Part shown: positions 8,758 through 17,216 of the stretch, piece after piece
Position numbering within the stretch: position 1 is the first letter of the stretch
Layout: the number at the start of each line of letters is the position of its first letter
Assembly (NCBI GenBank): GCA_020629435.1
Contig: JAHDDI010000009.1
Coordinates: forward strand, 1-34,260
Origin: Minisyncoccota bacterium
GTDB taxonomy: Bacteria > Patescibacteriota > Minisyncoccia > Phycocordibacterales > GCA-2747955
Length of the DNA stretch: 34,260 nt
Direction of reading: 5' to 3'
Translations under genes and position numbers: made by a program
Notes under the pieces: generated by a model
The model's input: the letters and a program-made list of their open reading frames with translations, nothing else
Databases searched by the model: none
Told to the model about the DNA's origin: nothing

Positions 8758-9756
8758 ATGTATATATTAAAACACAAAATCACACTTGCTTTAATTGCAG
8801 TTATCGCCATTGTACTTTCTCTTGTCTCAATAGTGGTAAATGGGTTTAACCCAAGCGTTGATTTTGCGGGGGGAACAATCTATGAAATAGAATATGCGTC
8901 TAATGCCCCTAGTATTTCGTTAATTAGCCCTGAGATCTCTATTATTACTCCAGGAGCAATCGTTCAAACAACTGGTGAACTAGGAGTCATTATTAAGGCA
9001 ACAGAAATTTCTGATCAACAAAAAGAAGATATTGATGCGGTTTTGTCACAAAACGAAAACTATACATACGAAGAATTACGCTACAAACAACTAGGGGCTG
9101 CGATATCAACAGAGCTGCAAAACAAATCAATATTTGCAATTTTATTTGTAGTACTAGTTATTGTCGGATTTATTGCATATACATTCAGACATGTATCCCA
9201 ACCTGTCTCGTCGTCGAAATACGGTTTGGTTGCAGTGGTTGCATTGGTACATGATACGTTTATACCACTTGGAATCTTTGCATTACTGGGTAGCCTATTT
9301 ATTAGCTACCAAATTGATGTCTTGTTTGTTACTGCATTGCTGGCGACTCTCGGATATTCGATTAATGACACAATTGTTGTATTTGATCGTGTTCGTGAAA
9401 ACTTGCGTTCAGCACACGAAAATAAGCAACCTTTCCAAGGTGCAGATTTTGAAAAAATTGTAGGTAAGTCACTGGAGCAGACTTTCAAAAGATCGTTTTA
9501 CACATCGGTTACGACCCTCTCTGCATTAGGTTTGTTATTCTTTATTGGAGGGGAGGCAACACAAGCATTTGCACTTGTACTGGCAATTGGAGTGATTGCC
9601 GGAACCTATTCATCACTATTCTTGGCGTGTCCACTGTTGGTCCTTATTGAGAGACTGCAAAAAGACCCCCATGTCCACATAGATGTTGATGACCAGACTC
9701 CAGGTGATGATTTGCCAGACGATATTCAACGTTTTCTTGCTAAGCAGAATAAATAA
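8758..9756 (+). CDS. secF: Protein translocase subunit SecF
   Basis: Partner of SecD. The 332-residue protein shows an N-terminal helix, the FNPSVDFAGGTIYEIEY motif, a small extracytoplasmic domain and five further helices with GYSINDTIVVFDRVRENLR and a YTSVTTLSALGLLFF stretch. Its TAA stop overlaps the ATG of the next gene by one base (TAATG), a coupling arrangement that makes secD-secF-CNNM one operon. Confidence 0.95.
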   Translation: MYILKHKITLALIAVIAIVLSLVSIVVNGFNPSVDFAGGTIYEIEYASNAPSISLISPEISIITPGAIVQTTGELGVIIKATEISDQQKEDIDAVLSQNENYTYEELRYKQLGAAISTELQNKSIFAILFVVLVIVGFIAYTFRHVSQPVSSSKYGLVAVVALVHDTFIPLGIFALLGSLFISYQIDVLFVTALLATLGYSINDTIVVFDRVRENLRSAHENKQPFQGADFEKIVGKSLEQTFKRSFYTSVTTLSALGLLFFIGGEATQAFALVLAIGVIAGTYSSLFLACPLLVLIERLQKDPHVHIDVDDQTPGDDLPDDIQRFLAKQNK

Positions 9757-10706
9757 TGACCTACCTTGCAATCGTTTTACTCTTAGTACTTTCGGCGTTA
9801 TTTTCTGGTCTGACACTTGGCTTTCTGGGTCTGGATAGATCTGAATTAGAAAGAAAAAAGAACTTAGGGAATCATAAGGCACGCGTAATATATGAAGTAC
9901 GAAAAAACAATAATTTACTATTGGTAACATTGTTAGTGGGAAACGTACTTGTAAATGCGATTTTATCTGTGATGCTTGCGTCGATCACATCGGGGGCATT
10001 TGCTGTAGCAGTCTCCACTTTTTTAATTGTTATCTTTGGTGAAATTATTCCGCAAGCATTTTTTGCAAAATACGCACTTACCGTCGGCTATTTTTTTGTA
10101 CCGATAGTGCGATTACTATTGTTTGTTTTTTACCCTATTGCGTTTCCTGTTGCATGGATGTTGGAAAAAGCAATGGGGAAGGAGCAGGACACCATTTGGT
10201 CCAAAGAAGAGCTGGCTGAGGTAATAAAAAGCCATGAAGATAGTAGTTTTTCTGAATTAGATTCTGATGAAGAAAAAGTTATTTTGGGTGCGCTTACTTT
10301 TTCTGACAAAAAAGCAGGTGAGGTCATGACCATGAAAAAAGAGTGTTTTATGTTATCAGAAGGTAGTATGTTAACTGAGTCGGTACTTCATAATATCAAG
10401 GAGCGTGGACATACGCGCATTCCCGTATACTACAAAAAACAACGCAATATTGTTGGGGTTCTATTTACCAAAGACCTCATTACACTGCGCGAAACAAAAC
10501 CCCTTGCGACTGTATATCGACCAGATACAATATTACAGGTGCACACACGCGAGTCCTTAGATGATGTTTTGAATAAGTTTCTTCACAAACGTATTCATAT
10601 GGCCTATGTAGTAAATGGAGACAACAAATTTGTCGGCCTAATAACACTTGAAGACATAGTCGAGGAGATAATAAAAACAGAGATAAATGATGAGTCAGAT
10701 GAATAA
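9756..10706 (+). CDS. CNNM/CorC-type membrane protein with CBS pair
   Basis: The family comprises DUF21 transmembrane proteins with a cytosolic CBS-pair domain, linked to Mg2+/Co2+ efflux or homeostasis. Residues about 1-130 form three to four membrane helices, with LSALFSGLTLGFLGLDRSELE and FGEIIPQAFFAKYAL typical of DUF21. Two CBS motifs follow (about 190-305; RIPVYYKKQRNIVGVLFTKDL and FVGLITLEDIVEEI). The C-terminal CorC_HlyC domain of longer relatives is missing, so the protein is the short form (316 residues). Start overlaps the secF stop; stop is TAA. Confidence 0.87.
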   Translation: MTYLAIVLLLVLSALFSGLTLGFLGLDRSELERKKNLGNHKARVIYEVRKNNNLLLVTLLVGNVLVNAILSVMLASITSGAFAVAVSTFLIVIFGEIIPQAFFAKYALTVGYFFVPIVRLLLFVFYPIAFPVAWMLEKAMGKEQDTIWSKEELAEVIKSHEDSSFSELDSDEEKVILGALTFSDKKAGEVMTMKKECFMLSEGSMLTESVLHNIKERGHTRIPVYYKKQRNIVGVLFTKDLITLRETKPLATVYRPDTILQVHTRESLDDVLNKFLHKRIHMAYVVNGDNKFVGLITLEDIVEEIIKTEINDESDE

Positions 10707-11319
10707 AATAAAACTGCCAAAAAGAATACGGAACCATGTTAACCCACTTGCAGATAGAACCGAAATAAAATTTGGTGGATTTACTGACAATAGACCAATC
10801 ATGATAGACATCGGAGCATATCGGGGTGAATTTTCGATGCAGTTAGTAGAGAAGTTTTCTGACAGTCACAACTTTATTGTCACTGAAATCAGAAAACCAT
10901 ATGCAAATTATTTACGTGAACTTTTTGTAGATAATCACAATGTAGCAGTATTTGATGGTGATAGCGCTAAAAACATAAGCGGGCTTTTAAAAAAATCTAT
11001 AGAAAATGGTACACTTGTGGAATATATTTTTATTAATTTTCCAGACCCTTGGTTCAAGGAAAAACACAAAAAACGTCGAGTATTGAATAGTCAATTTTTA
11101 TCTGACCTGTACTCAATCGTACCCAATAGTGATACAAAAATTATATTTCAAACTGATCAGAAGCCATTGTTCGACGAAACAGTTGAATTAATTGAAAACG
11201 ATGGGCAATGGGATATAGAATATTTTGATGAACCATTATGGAACATTCAAAGTTATTGGGAAAAAATGAAGCTATCTGAAGGTGACTCGGTCAACAGAAT
11301 GATTCTTAGCAAGAAATAG
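10687..11319 (+). CDS. trmB: tRNA (guanine-N7)-methyltransferase TrmB
   Basis: Methylates G46 in the variable loop of tRNAs with SAM. The 210-residue protein has the SAM site MIDIGAYRGEF (usual IGxGxGxF; one Gly is replaced by Ala-Tyr), the acidic VTEIRKPYA segment and the family hallmark NFPDPWFKEKHKKRR. It overlaps the CNNM gene by 20 bases. ATGs at 10690 and 10699 are also possible starts, since no Shine-Dalgarno sequence helps decide. Stop is TAG. Confidence 0.88.
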   Translation: MMSQMNKIKLPKRIRNHVNPLADRTEIKFGGFTDNRPIMIDIGAYRGEFSMQLVEKFSDSHNFIVTEIRKPYANYLRELFVDNHNVAVFDGDSAKNISGLLKKSIENGTLVEYIFINFPDPWFKEKHKKRRVLNSQFLSDLYSIVPNSDTKIIFQTDQKPLFDETVELIENDGQWDIEYFDEPLWNIQSYWEKMKLSEGDSVNRMILSKK

Positions 11320-11692
11320 GTTGTCATAAATATCTAGCTGTGCTAGTTTAGTCATAGAGGTTCAGTCTTAGGAATCCACAAGTCTCCAACTCCGGTCTTA
11401 TATTGCAAATCTTTGCCGAAATATCTCTACTGATCACAGAGAAGCAAAGTCAGTATAATTCAATTCAGAGCATGATTTGTACTTGTGTATTCTGAATCAG
11501 GCAGCTGTGAGCTCGCAAAAGGATAAGCGAAAAACCTTAACTGACGAAATGTTTATGGTTTACTGTTCTTACATGGACAAACTAGTCGTGAAGCACAATG
11601 GAGAGGCGAGAAGCGCTCCAAACATCAAGCATTATTGTGATAAACAAAAGCCCAGGCAGTTTAGATTGCCTGGGCTATTTTTAATGAGTAGA
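11320..11692. other. 373-base stretch without a convincing gene; possible structured RNA
   Basis: A TATAAT at 11454-11459 would start a + transcript near 11466, and the strong hairpin at 11650-11675 would end it. Between them several hairpins can form: TCGC/GCGA (11513-11530), an 8-bp stem 11532-11561, an alternative stem 11558-11582 that shares bases with it, and GGAG/CTCC (11600-11619). GCATGATTTG near 11471 can pair imperfectly with bases near 11620-11630, closing the whole. An 80-codon frame from a TTG at 11477 runs through the terminator and resembles nothing. I cannot assign a known RNA family: the marks of tmRNA and SRP RNA are absent, and 6S RNA cannot be decided by eye. Confidence 0.4.
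11650..11682. terminator. Bidirectional terminator between 11.4-kb region and the pilin gene
   Basis: GCCCAGGCA (11650-11658) pairs perfectly with TGCCTGGGC (11667-11675). On + it is followed by TATTTTT; on - by TTTTGTTT. On the - strand it lies just after the prepilin gene. Confidence 0.85.
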
Positions 11693-12295
11693 TTATGGGT
11701 AAAGAGTATGGTGTTCTGATATTTGAATATATACGGTACTTGTCTGAGATGTTCCTCGGTGTATTTTTCCGCAAAGCGACCCGTCGCCACCATCATAAAA
11801 AGTATCCAAGTAGTCAAATATTTCTGGACCTAATGGTCGGTTCATCATGTCTTGCGCCAAAATAGACACGCCACGGTGTGACCCAGTTGAACAATCACCA
11901 TAGTCGTAAGTCTGCAGTGCACCACCACTTACGTCAGGATTTGCATGGTATCGATACCGAACATTAAAGCTTTGATCAAGTTCAGGAAAGGGGGTTACAT
12001 TAATATCAATTAATCCGTTTTCTTGAAGATCAAGAATGTCAGGTCCAATGGAACAGCTATAAGATTGACCGGTTATTGCTTCGATTTCGTCACATAATTC
12101 ATTATGGGTTGGATAGCGTACATCATTAGAGAATGCTAACTGGATTGCACTCTCGATTGCTTTCACATCTTTAATAATATCAGTCGCTTTTGCTTTCACT
12201 CGTGCGTCTTGTAAATTTATTACAATAAAAAGTGACAACAATCCAATGATCGCAATAACCACCAAAAGTTCAATAAGAGTAAACGCTTGTTTCAT
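11693..12295 (-). CDS. Type IV prepilin / pseudopilin-like protein
   Basis: A 200-residue protein with a class III signal sequence: a short basic leader (MKQA), then FTLIELLVVIAIIGLLSLFIV with the conserved Glu at position +5, the helix that packs into the filament core. The residue before the cleavage point is Ala rather than the usual Gly, which prepilin peptidases can accept. The C-terminal domain has several cysteines (likely disulphides) and a YRYHANPDVSGGALQTYDYG stretch. It stands alone without assembly genes. A minor pilin or pseudopilin of a type IV pilus used for attachment or DNA uptake is the likely role. Start follows TATAAT by 6 bases; stop is TAA. Confidence 0.85.
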   Translation of the reverse strand: MKQAFTLIELLVVIAIIGLLSLFIVINLQDARVKAKATDIIKDVKAIESAIQLAFSNDVRYPTHNELCDEIEAITGQSYSCSIGPDILDLQENGLIDINVTPFPELDQSFNVRYRYHANPDVSGGALQTYDYGDCSTGSHRGVSILAQDMMNRPLGPEIFDYLDTFYDGGDGSLCGKIHRGTSQTSTVYIQISEHHTLYP

Positions 12296-12301
12296 AGATT
12301 T

Positions 12302-12307
12302 ATTATA
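12302..12307 (-). promoter_or_regulatory. -10 box for the prepilin gene, leaderless layout
   Basis: TATAAT on the - strand ends 6 bases before the ATG at 12295. Confidence 0.65.
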
Positions 12308-12345
12308 TCAACTATATTCGTAACCTTACAGTAGTATGCCCACAT

Positions 12346-13761
12346 CTAATTGTCGAGTTTCTCTATTTTTTGACCATCTGCTGTGTCAAGAACTATATAA
12401 CCTAAACTTGCTATTTGATCGCGCAAATCATCTGTTAGCTGCCAGTTTTTTACCTCACGTGCCTCTTTTCTTTGTTGAAGTAAGTCTTTAATATCTTCTG
12501 GTACTTCGCTGACATTAACATCTTTTGATTCATGCAAATTAAGACCCAGCACTTTATTAAATTCCATTATCGTTGCGCGCTTATCTGCATCAGAGATATC
12601 TGATTTCAAGACGTCACTTATAACTGCCAACGCACCTGCTGTATTAAAATCATCTTTAATACAGTCTAAAAAATTATTTACCTGTACCTCATTAATTGTC
12701 CCGCCCTGAGGTAGTAACTTAATTTTACTTTTTAAACGCTCAAGTGCAGTTGCAGATGCCTGTAGGGCGTCCCAAGTAAAATTCTGCTTACTACGATAGT
12801 GGGCCTGCAAAAAGAAATACCGCAAATCAATCGCATCGAAACCAGCGTCTTCAACATCTGAAATAGAAAATGATGTTCCATCTGACTTAGACATCTTTCC
12901 TCCGTTTACATCGAGGTGCTCATTGTGTAGCCAATAATTTGCAAGAGATTTGTTGTTGGCTGATTCGGACTGTGCAATTTCGTTGGTATGATGAATAGTG
13001 ATGTGTTCAATTCCACCAAGGTGAATGTCGATTGAATCTCCCAAAATATCTTTGATCATTGCAGAACATTCGATGTGCCAACCCGGGAAACCATCTACAG
13101 ATGAGAACGGGTTGCTCCAGGTCTGAAGAGCGTGTTCGTGCGAACCAGATTTAAAAAACCAAAGTGCAAAATCGGAACTGTTCTTTTTCTTTTCATCCGA
13201 GACATTACCGTGGCCATGACCTGATTGCAACATGTCTTTGTTTTGCCCTGATAACTTGTAGTAATCATCTTTTTTACTCGTGTCAAAATATATTGCCAAA
13301 TCCGTTTGATAAGCGAAGCCCTTTTGTAGTAAGTCAGTCGTCAAATGTATCATTGCGTCAATATAATCTGTGGCAGCTGGCCTATGGTCGGGGGTAATTA
13401 CTTGTAATTTCTCTAGATCGGTGTCGAATTGATTTTTGTAAAAAGCAGCAATTTCTTCAGGCGTTTTCATCTCTCTTTTTGCTGCTTTTTCCATTCTGTC
13501 TATACCAGAGTCAGCATCTCCTTCGTTGTCTCCTGATAAATGTCCCACATCCGTGTAATTTCTAACAAAGGTTACTTTGTAGCCCAGTTGACGTAGAGAC
13601 CTATTTACAATATCACCAAAAAAAGCTGCTCGCATATTTCCAATATGCTGTGTCCAGTACACTGTTGGGCCACAATGATATACAGTTACATTTTGCTTAT
13701 TAAGTGGCTTAAAAGCTTGTTTTTCACGCCCTAGAGTATTAAATAGTTGTAATTCTTTCAT
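12346..13761 (-). CDS. cysS: Cysteinyl-tRNA synthetase
   Basis: Class I aminoacyl-tRNA synthetase for tRNA-Cys. The 471-residue protein has Cys30 in YHCGPTVY (zinc and substrate site), HIGN at 39-42 in place of HIGH, GWHIECSAM with Cys232 (second zinc ligand region), HLGGIEHITIHHTNEIAQSE (zinc site) and KMSKS at 289-293. The C-terminal helical tRNA-binding domain is complete. A slightly long HGHG-containing loop (about 180-195) is not typical but does not break the fold. Start follows TACAAT by 7 bases. Stop is TAG. Confidence 0.96.
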   Translation of the reverse strand: MKELQLFNTLGREKQAFKPLNKQNVTVYHCGPTVYWTQHIGNMRAAFFGDIVNRSLRQLGYKVTFVRNYTDVGHLSGDNEGDADSGIDRMEKAAKREMKTPEEIAAFYKNQFDTDLEKLQVITPDHRPAATDYIDAMIHLTTDLLQKGFAYQTDLAIYFDTSKKDDYYKLSGQNKDMLQSGHGHGNVSDEKKKNSSDFALWFFKSGSHEHALQTWSNPFSSVDGFPGWHIECSAMIKDILGDSIDIHLGGIEHITIHHTNEIAQSESANNKSLANYWLHNEHLDVNGGKMSKSDGTSFSISDVEDAGFDAIDLRYFFLQAHYRSKQNFTWDALQASATALERLKSKIKLLPQGGTINEVQVNNFLDCIKDDFNTAGALAVISDVLKSDISDADKRATIMEFNKVLGLNLHESKDVNVSEVPEDIKDLLQQRKEAREVKNWQLTDDLRDQIASLGYIVLDTADGQKIEKLDN

Positions 13762-13768
13762 ACAAAGA

Positions 13769-13774
13769 ATTGTA
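13769..13774 (-). promoter_or_regulatory. -10 box for cysS, leaderless layout
   Basis: TACAAT on the - strand lies 7 bases before ATG 13761. It sits in the 24 bases between cysS and the CorA-like gene. Confidence 0.6.
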
Positions 13775-13785
13775 CCATGACGGAG

Positions 13786-14487
13786 CTATCTACGTCCAAA
13801 GATTTTCTCTATGAATTGCTTGGTTTTTGATTTACCATTGTCGCAATGCACATGGACCAAGCCTTGCTCTTTAATTATCACTTGCAGTTTTTCATACTCA
13901 TCCATAATTTGCTGCAGAGAATCGCTGCTTTGTAAGTTAGCAAAAAATTCTAAAGCTATGGCAGAAAATACACTAAATACTTGTTCGTGATTTATCATTG
14001 CATCTTGATACTGTTGTAGCATTTTATGAGTTTCATGATCACTAGGTTCAAACCTACTTAGAATTGGAATTTCATAAATAATGTCTTGTTTGATGTGCTG
14101 GTAAATTGAACCTAAAATTGTTTGCAAAAAAAACAGGGAAAAGGTGTCAGGTTGAACAGGTTGTTTTTTTAAGATTTTTTTTGCTTGTTTAAATCCTCGT
14201 ACATCACCAAAACGTACCGTGATTACAAAATCACTTCCAAGTACAAATGACACTCGCTTATGCGTAATGACATTTTTTTGTTCAAAATCTTCTATGCAGG
14301 GGACAAATAGTGAAATATAGATGCAGTTTTTATATACGAGCACTCCTGTGTCGTTATTGTCATTTGCTATCTTACGAACAATGTCTTTTTCAAGGTCGTA
14401 TATTGCAGAAATCTCTAACAGTTCTTCTGTATCGGCAGAGACCACATCGAACCAAGTTGTGCCTGAATAGACATATTTTCTGTACAT
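13786..14487 (-). CDS. CorA-like cytosolic domain protein without membrane helices
   Basis: The N-terminal half resembles the soluble domain of CorA Mg2+ channels: TWFDVVSADTEELLEISAIY matches the usual W-hydrophobic-D...EELxxL opening, and VSFVLGSDFVITVRFGD matches the conserved strand that reads LGxNFLITVH in the family. The middle and end are helical, like the CorA stalk, but the protein stops at 233 residues with a basic tail. The GMN motif and the two C-terminal membrane helices are absent. It cannot form a channel alone. It might be a soluble regulator or a decayed CorA; the frame is intact and has its own promoter, so a working protein is likely. Stop is TAG. Confidence 0.6.
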   Translation of the reverse strand: MYRKYVYSGTTWFDVVSADTEELLEISAIYDLEKDIVRKIANDNNDTGVLVYKNCIYISLFVPCIEDFEQKNVITHKRVSFVLGSDFVITVRFGDVRGFKQAKKILKKQPVQPDTFSLFFLQTILGSIYQHIKQDIIYEIPILSRFEPSDHETHKMLQQYQDAMINHEQVFSVFSAIALEFFANLQSSDSLQQIMDEYEKLQVIIKEQGLVHVHCDNGKSKTKQFIEKIFGRR

Positions 14488-14493
14488 GTTCTA

Positions 14494-14499
14494 ATTATA
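14494..14499 (-). promoter_or_regulatory. -10 box for the CorA-like gene, leaderless layout
   Basis: TATAAT on the - strand ends 6 bases before ATG 14487. Confidence 0.65.
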
Positions 14500-14546
14500 A
14501 TACACTTTAACACGATGTCAAAGTTTTGTTATCTGTGTTTATTTGA

Positions 14547-14552
14547 GATAAT
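14547..14552 (+). promoter_or_regulatory. -10 box for ctpA, leaderless layout
   Basis: GATAAT lies 7 bases before ATG 14560. The in-frame upstream ATG at 14515 would fall outside this transcript. Confidence 0.5.
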
Positions 14553-14559
14553 AGCGTTC

Positions 14560-15993
14560 ATGGATACAGAGAAAAGAAATATTGAACTTGTTAGAAAATA
14601 TACCCGAGAAAAAAGCATGGGCTTGTTTGGAAAAATTAATATTTGGATGTTAGGAGTTTCAGCTTTTTTGCTTATAAGCGTCTTCCTCGTATTTGTCTCT
14701 TTTTCAGTTGGAATGGCCATCGGGAAGCATCAATTCAGTGACCTTGTCTCTGGAAAATTCGGAGCAATCTACAGCAGTCCTAGCAGTGAAGACGTTCTTG
14801 TGGATGTTGACTTCCAGCCATTCTGGGATGCATGGGTGCTCCTGGAAGACAATTTTGTTGGGGGAGCATCAGTAGCGTCTTCAACAACAGAGGACGACGA
14901 CACTGATCAGGATAGAGTCTGGGGGGCGATTGAGGGTTTGACTCGTTCATATGGGGACCCATTCACTTCATTTTTACCACCAGAGGAAAGTGAAAATTTT
15001 GCAGCTGACATAGCAGGTGAATTTAGTGGAGTCGGAATGGAGATTGGAAACAGAGATGGGTATTTAACGGTCATTTCACCATTACCGGGCACTCCCGCAG
15101 ACAGAGCAGGTATGCTACCTCAGGATGTTATTTCAAAAATTGACGGAGTCGACGCACTGCGTATGCCCACAGAACAGGCGGTTAAATTAATTAGAGGACC
15201 AAAAGGAGAACCTGTTGAGCTTACTATTCTTCGGTCAGGTGAGATTGATGAACTTACGATAACTGTTGTTCGTGATGTTATAAAAATACCAACACTCGAG
15301 ACTGCAGTCATCGATGACGTATTTGTTATAAAACTATATTCTTTTACTGCTGAATCCCCAAAACTATTCCAGAACGCAATCAAGGAGATGGCTGAATCAG
15401 GAAAAGACAAACTTATCCTTGACCTACGTGGTAATCCCGGAGGATATCTAGAGGCTGCAATTAGTATGTCATCATGGTTTTTACCTGCAGATAAAACAAT
15501 TGTTACCGAAGAATATGGATCCGGTAAACCAAACAAAGAACATGTTTCAGCAGGGTACGATGTATTTAGCGATAACTTGAAAATGGCAATTTTAGTAAAT
15601 GGCGGATCAGCATCTGCATCTGAAATTGTTGCTGGCGCACTTCGTGATCACAATATCGCACTACTATTAGGTGATACAACATTTGGAAAAGGGTCTGTTC
15701 AGGAATTATTTAACTTAACAAAAGAAACCTCAATAAAAATAACAATTGCAAAGTGGCTAACGCCATCAGGAGACCACATTAGCGAAGACGGTATTGTGCC
15801 AGACATATTTTTGGCACCTATCGAACGTGACGACTCTGACGAAGGCTCCTATAATTCTGACCTTTCTCAGGACCAACAAATTATAGACACGATTAAGGTT
15901 CTTCAAAGAAGTGACTTTAAACAATTATTCGATTCAGTGCCAGAAGAGCTCCAGTATCGGACAGCTACTAGTACTATAGAAATTAATAACTAA
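14560..15993 (+). CDS. ctpA: C-terminal processing protease, S41 family
   Basis: Serine protease of the CtpA/Prc family that acts outside the membrane on exported proteins by recognising their C-termini. The 477 residues comprise an N-terminal membrane helix (about 27-55), a linker, a PDZ domain (with [10 protein letters not shown] and the [16 protein letters not shown] signature) and the S41 domain with [26 protein letters not shown] (Ser-rich motif at about 350-354) and the lysine of TFGKGSVQ at 377, which forms the Ser-Lys dyad. I start at ATG 14560 because of the -10 box and because it removes a 15-residue extension that lacks a family match. rplI follows after 7 bases. Stop is TAA. Confidence 0.93.
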   Translation: MDTEKRNIELVRKYTREKSMGLFGKINIWMLGVSAFLLISVFLVFVSFSVGMAIGKHQFSDLVSGKFGAIYSSPSSEDVLVDVDFQPFWDAWVLLEDNFVGGASVASSTTEDDDTDQDRVWGAIEGLTRSYGDPFTSFLPPEESENFAADIAGEFSGVGMEIGNRDGYLTVISPLPGTPADRAGMLPQDVISKIDGVDALRMPTEQAVKLIRGPKGEPVELTILRSGEIDELTITVVRDVIKIPTLETAVIDDVFVIKLYSFTAESPKLFQNAIKEMAESGKDKLILDLRGNPGGYLEAAISMSSWFLPADKTIVTEEYGSGKPNKEHVSAGYDVFSDNLKMAILVNGGSASASEIVAGALRDHNIALLLGDTTFGKGSVQELFNLTKETSIKITIAKWLTPSGDHISEDGIVPDIFLAPIERDDSDEGSYNSDLSQDQQIIDTIKVLQRSDFKQLFDSVPEELQYRTATSTIEINN

Positions 15994-16000
15994 AAAGCAT

Positions 16001-16426
16001 ATGAAAATAATTTTACTTAAAGATGTCAAAAAAATGGGACAAAAGGGGACAATCATTGACGTTGCAGACGGATACGCAAACAGTTTCTTAATCCCAAAAG
16101 GTATGGCAAAGGTAGCTAGTGCAAACGACATTTCTGGGTCTGCGCAAAAAATTGCATCCGCAATAGAAAAGAAAGAAAATAAAGACCAGGCTGATAATGA
16201 TTTGTTTAAAAAATTAAATAAAAAAACGGTTACTATTTCTGGAAACACAAACCCTCAGGGACACCTGTTTGCTGCAGTAAAAGCAACTGACATCACTTCG
16301 CAATTGCCAGGGTTAAAGCCTGAACACTTGATACTAAAGGGAAGTATAAAAGAAATCGGTCAGTACGAAATTCCATTGAAAATCGGAAACAACAAAGGGG
16401 TAATCATTGCAGATATTCAGCGATAA
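16001..16426 (+). CDS. rplI: 50S ribosomal protein bL9
   Basis: Large-subunit protein that binds near the L1 stalk and helps keep the reading frame. [16 protein letters not shown] and the [16 protein letters not shown] signature identify it, followed by the long connecting helix and the C-terminal domain with [12 protein letters not shown]. The 141 residues are close to the usual ~148. It starts 7 bases after ctpA and shares that transcript. Its TAA stop lies inside the stem of the following terminator. Presence of bL9 is a useful lineage marker because some Patescibacteria groups lack it. Confidence 0.96.
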   Translation: MKIILLKDVKKMGQKGTIIDVADGYANSFLIPKGMAKVASANDISGSAQKIASAIEKKENKDQADNDLFKKLNKKTVTISGNTNPQGHLFAAVKATDITSQLPGLKPEHLILKGSIKEIGQYEIPLKIGNNKGVIIADIQR

Positions 16427-16461
16427 ACAAAAAAACACTCAGTCCGAGTGTTTTTTTGTTT
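16425..16461. terminator. Bidirectional terminator shared by rplI and rpmA
   Basis: A perfect 16-bp stem (16425-16440 with 16446-16461) around a 5-base loop has seven T after the GC core on either strand. The stop codons of both convergent genes (16424-16426 and 16460-16462) lie within its arms. Confidence 0.9.
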
Positions 16462-16738
16462 ATGCTGTGACTACGTTTGCAACTTTTCTTCGTGTAGTAG
16501 TGTTATCAAAATTCAACTTTCTTTTGCTTGTGAATTTAACTTTACCATCTGCTAGAGCAAATAATGTGTGGTCTTTTGCAACACCGACATTTTCTCCAGC
16601 CATAATTTTTGTTCCTCGTTGTCGTACGATTGATTGTCCTGTTCGTGCAGCTTGCCCGTCAGTCAATTTTATCCCTAAATATTGTGGATTAGAGTCTCGT
16701 AGGTTTTTTGCCGAACCACCGGCTTTTCTATGTGCCAT
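16460..16738 (-). CDS. rpmA: 50S ribosomal protein bL27
   Basis: Protein whose N-terminus reaches toward the peptidyl transferase centre. [12 protein letters not shown] opens the protein directly, without the cleavable extension seen in Firmicutes, and [21 protein letters not shown] and [12 protein letters not shown] follow. The 92 residues are normal. Its usual partner bL21 is not next to it. Stop is TAA. Confidence 0.97.
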   Translation of the reverse strand: MAHRKAGGSAKNLRDSNPQYLGIKLTDGQAARTGQSIVRQRGTKIMAGENVGVAKDHTLFALADGKVKFTSKRKLNFDNTTTRRKVANVVTA

Positions 16739-16767
16739 ACTGTTTATTTATTAATTAAGTTAGCGGT

Positions 16768-16773
16768 ATTATA
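16768..16773 (-). promoter_or_regulatory. -10 box for rpmA with a short leader
   Basis: TATAAT on the - strand would start a transcript near 16761, giving an AT-rich leader of about 23 bases without a Shine-Dalgarno sequence. This differs from the leaderless neighbours. Confidence 0.5.
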
Positions 16774-16826
16774 GCGTTTTTTTTCTTCTCTGCAAGGGTT
16801 AATTACACAGTATCGATTATTGATGA

Positions 16827-16832
16827 TAAAAT
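16827..16832 (+). promoter_or_regulatory. -10 box for the small membrane protein gene, leaderless layout
   Basis: TAAAAT ends 6 bases before ATG 16839. Confidence 0.5.
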
Positions 16833-16838
16833 ATAAGA

Positions 16839-17153
16839 ATGACAAATAAAAAAACAGACAGCAGTGATAAAGAAAACTTTTTTAAAAATCTTAATGATTT
16901 TCTTATTAAGAGTGGGGCAGTAGCAGCAGGTATTAAAGCCGTGACAACTAATTTCTCGGCAAAAGTAGAGGAGGTAAAAAAAGATACTGAAAAAAAGGCG
17001 ATCATGGGTGGGCTGTCATTTTTCGGAGCAATATTGGCATTTTATGGATCTGCTCAATTGATTATGTTTTATCTAGATTTGTCTATGTACACAAATCTTG
17101 CTGTGGGTGTTATTTTCTTGATCGGAGCTTTGTGTATTAAGGCATTTAAGTAA
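16839..17153 (+). CDS. Small membrane protein, holin/DUF1469-like in layout
   Basis: A 104-residue protein with a charged, Lys/Asp-rich N-terminal third, an amphipathic middle and two adjacent C-terminal membrane helices (about 55-75 and 83-102). The layout resembles the phage-holin-superfamily III / DUF1469 type proteins common in bacterial genomes, which in most cases are not phage genes. I do not recognise the family with certainty. It has its own promoter and terminator. Stop is TAA. Confidence 0.7.
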   Translation: MTNKKTDSSDKENFFKNLNDFLIKSGAVAAGIKAVTTNFSAKVEEVKKDTEKKAIMGGLSFFGAILAFYGSAQLIMFYLDLSMYTNLAVGVIFLIGALCIKAFK

Positions 17154-17162
17154 GAAGTTACA

Positions 17163-17194
17163 AAAAAACCATTACTGTAGAGTAATGGTTTTTT
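17163..17194. terminator. Bidirectional terminator
   Basis: A perfect 14-bp stem (17163-17176 with 17181-17194) with loop GTAG ends in six T on + and six or more T on -. It serves the small membrane gene and the ABC permease gene, which converge here. Confidence 0.9.
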
Positions 17195-17216
17195 GCTACA
17201 TATTTTATACGATGTC

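Noticed and set aside
11477-11719. 80-codon frame on +
   Set aside because: It starts at TTG without a fitting signal and runs through the strong terminator hairpin into the prepilin gene.
16839-17153. Prophage remnant because of holin-like layout
   Set aside because: No endolysin, terminase, integrase or other phage gene nearby, and the promoter style is that of core genes.
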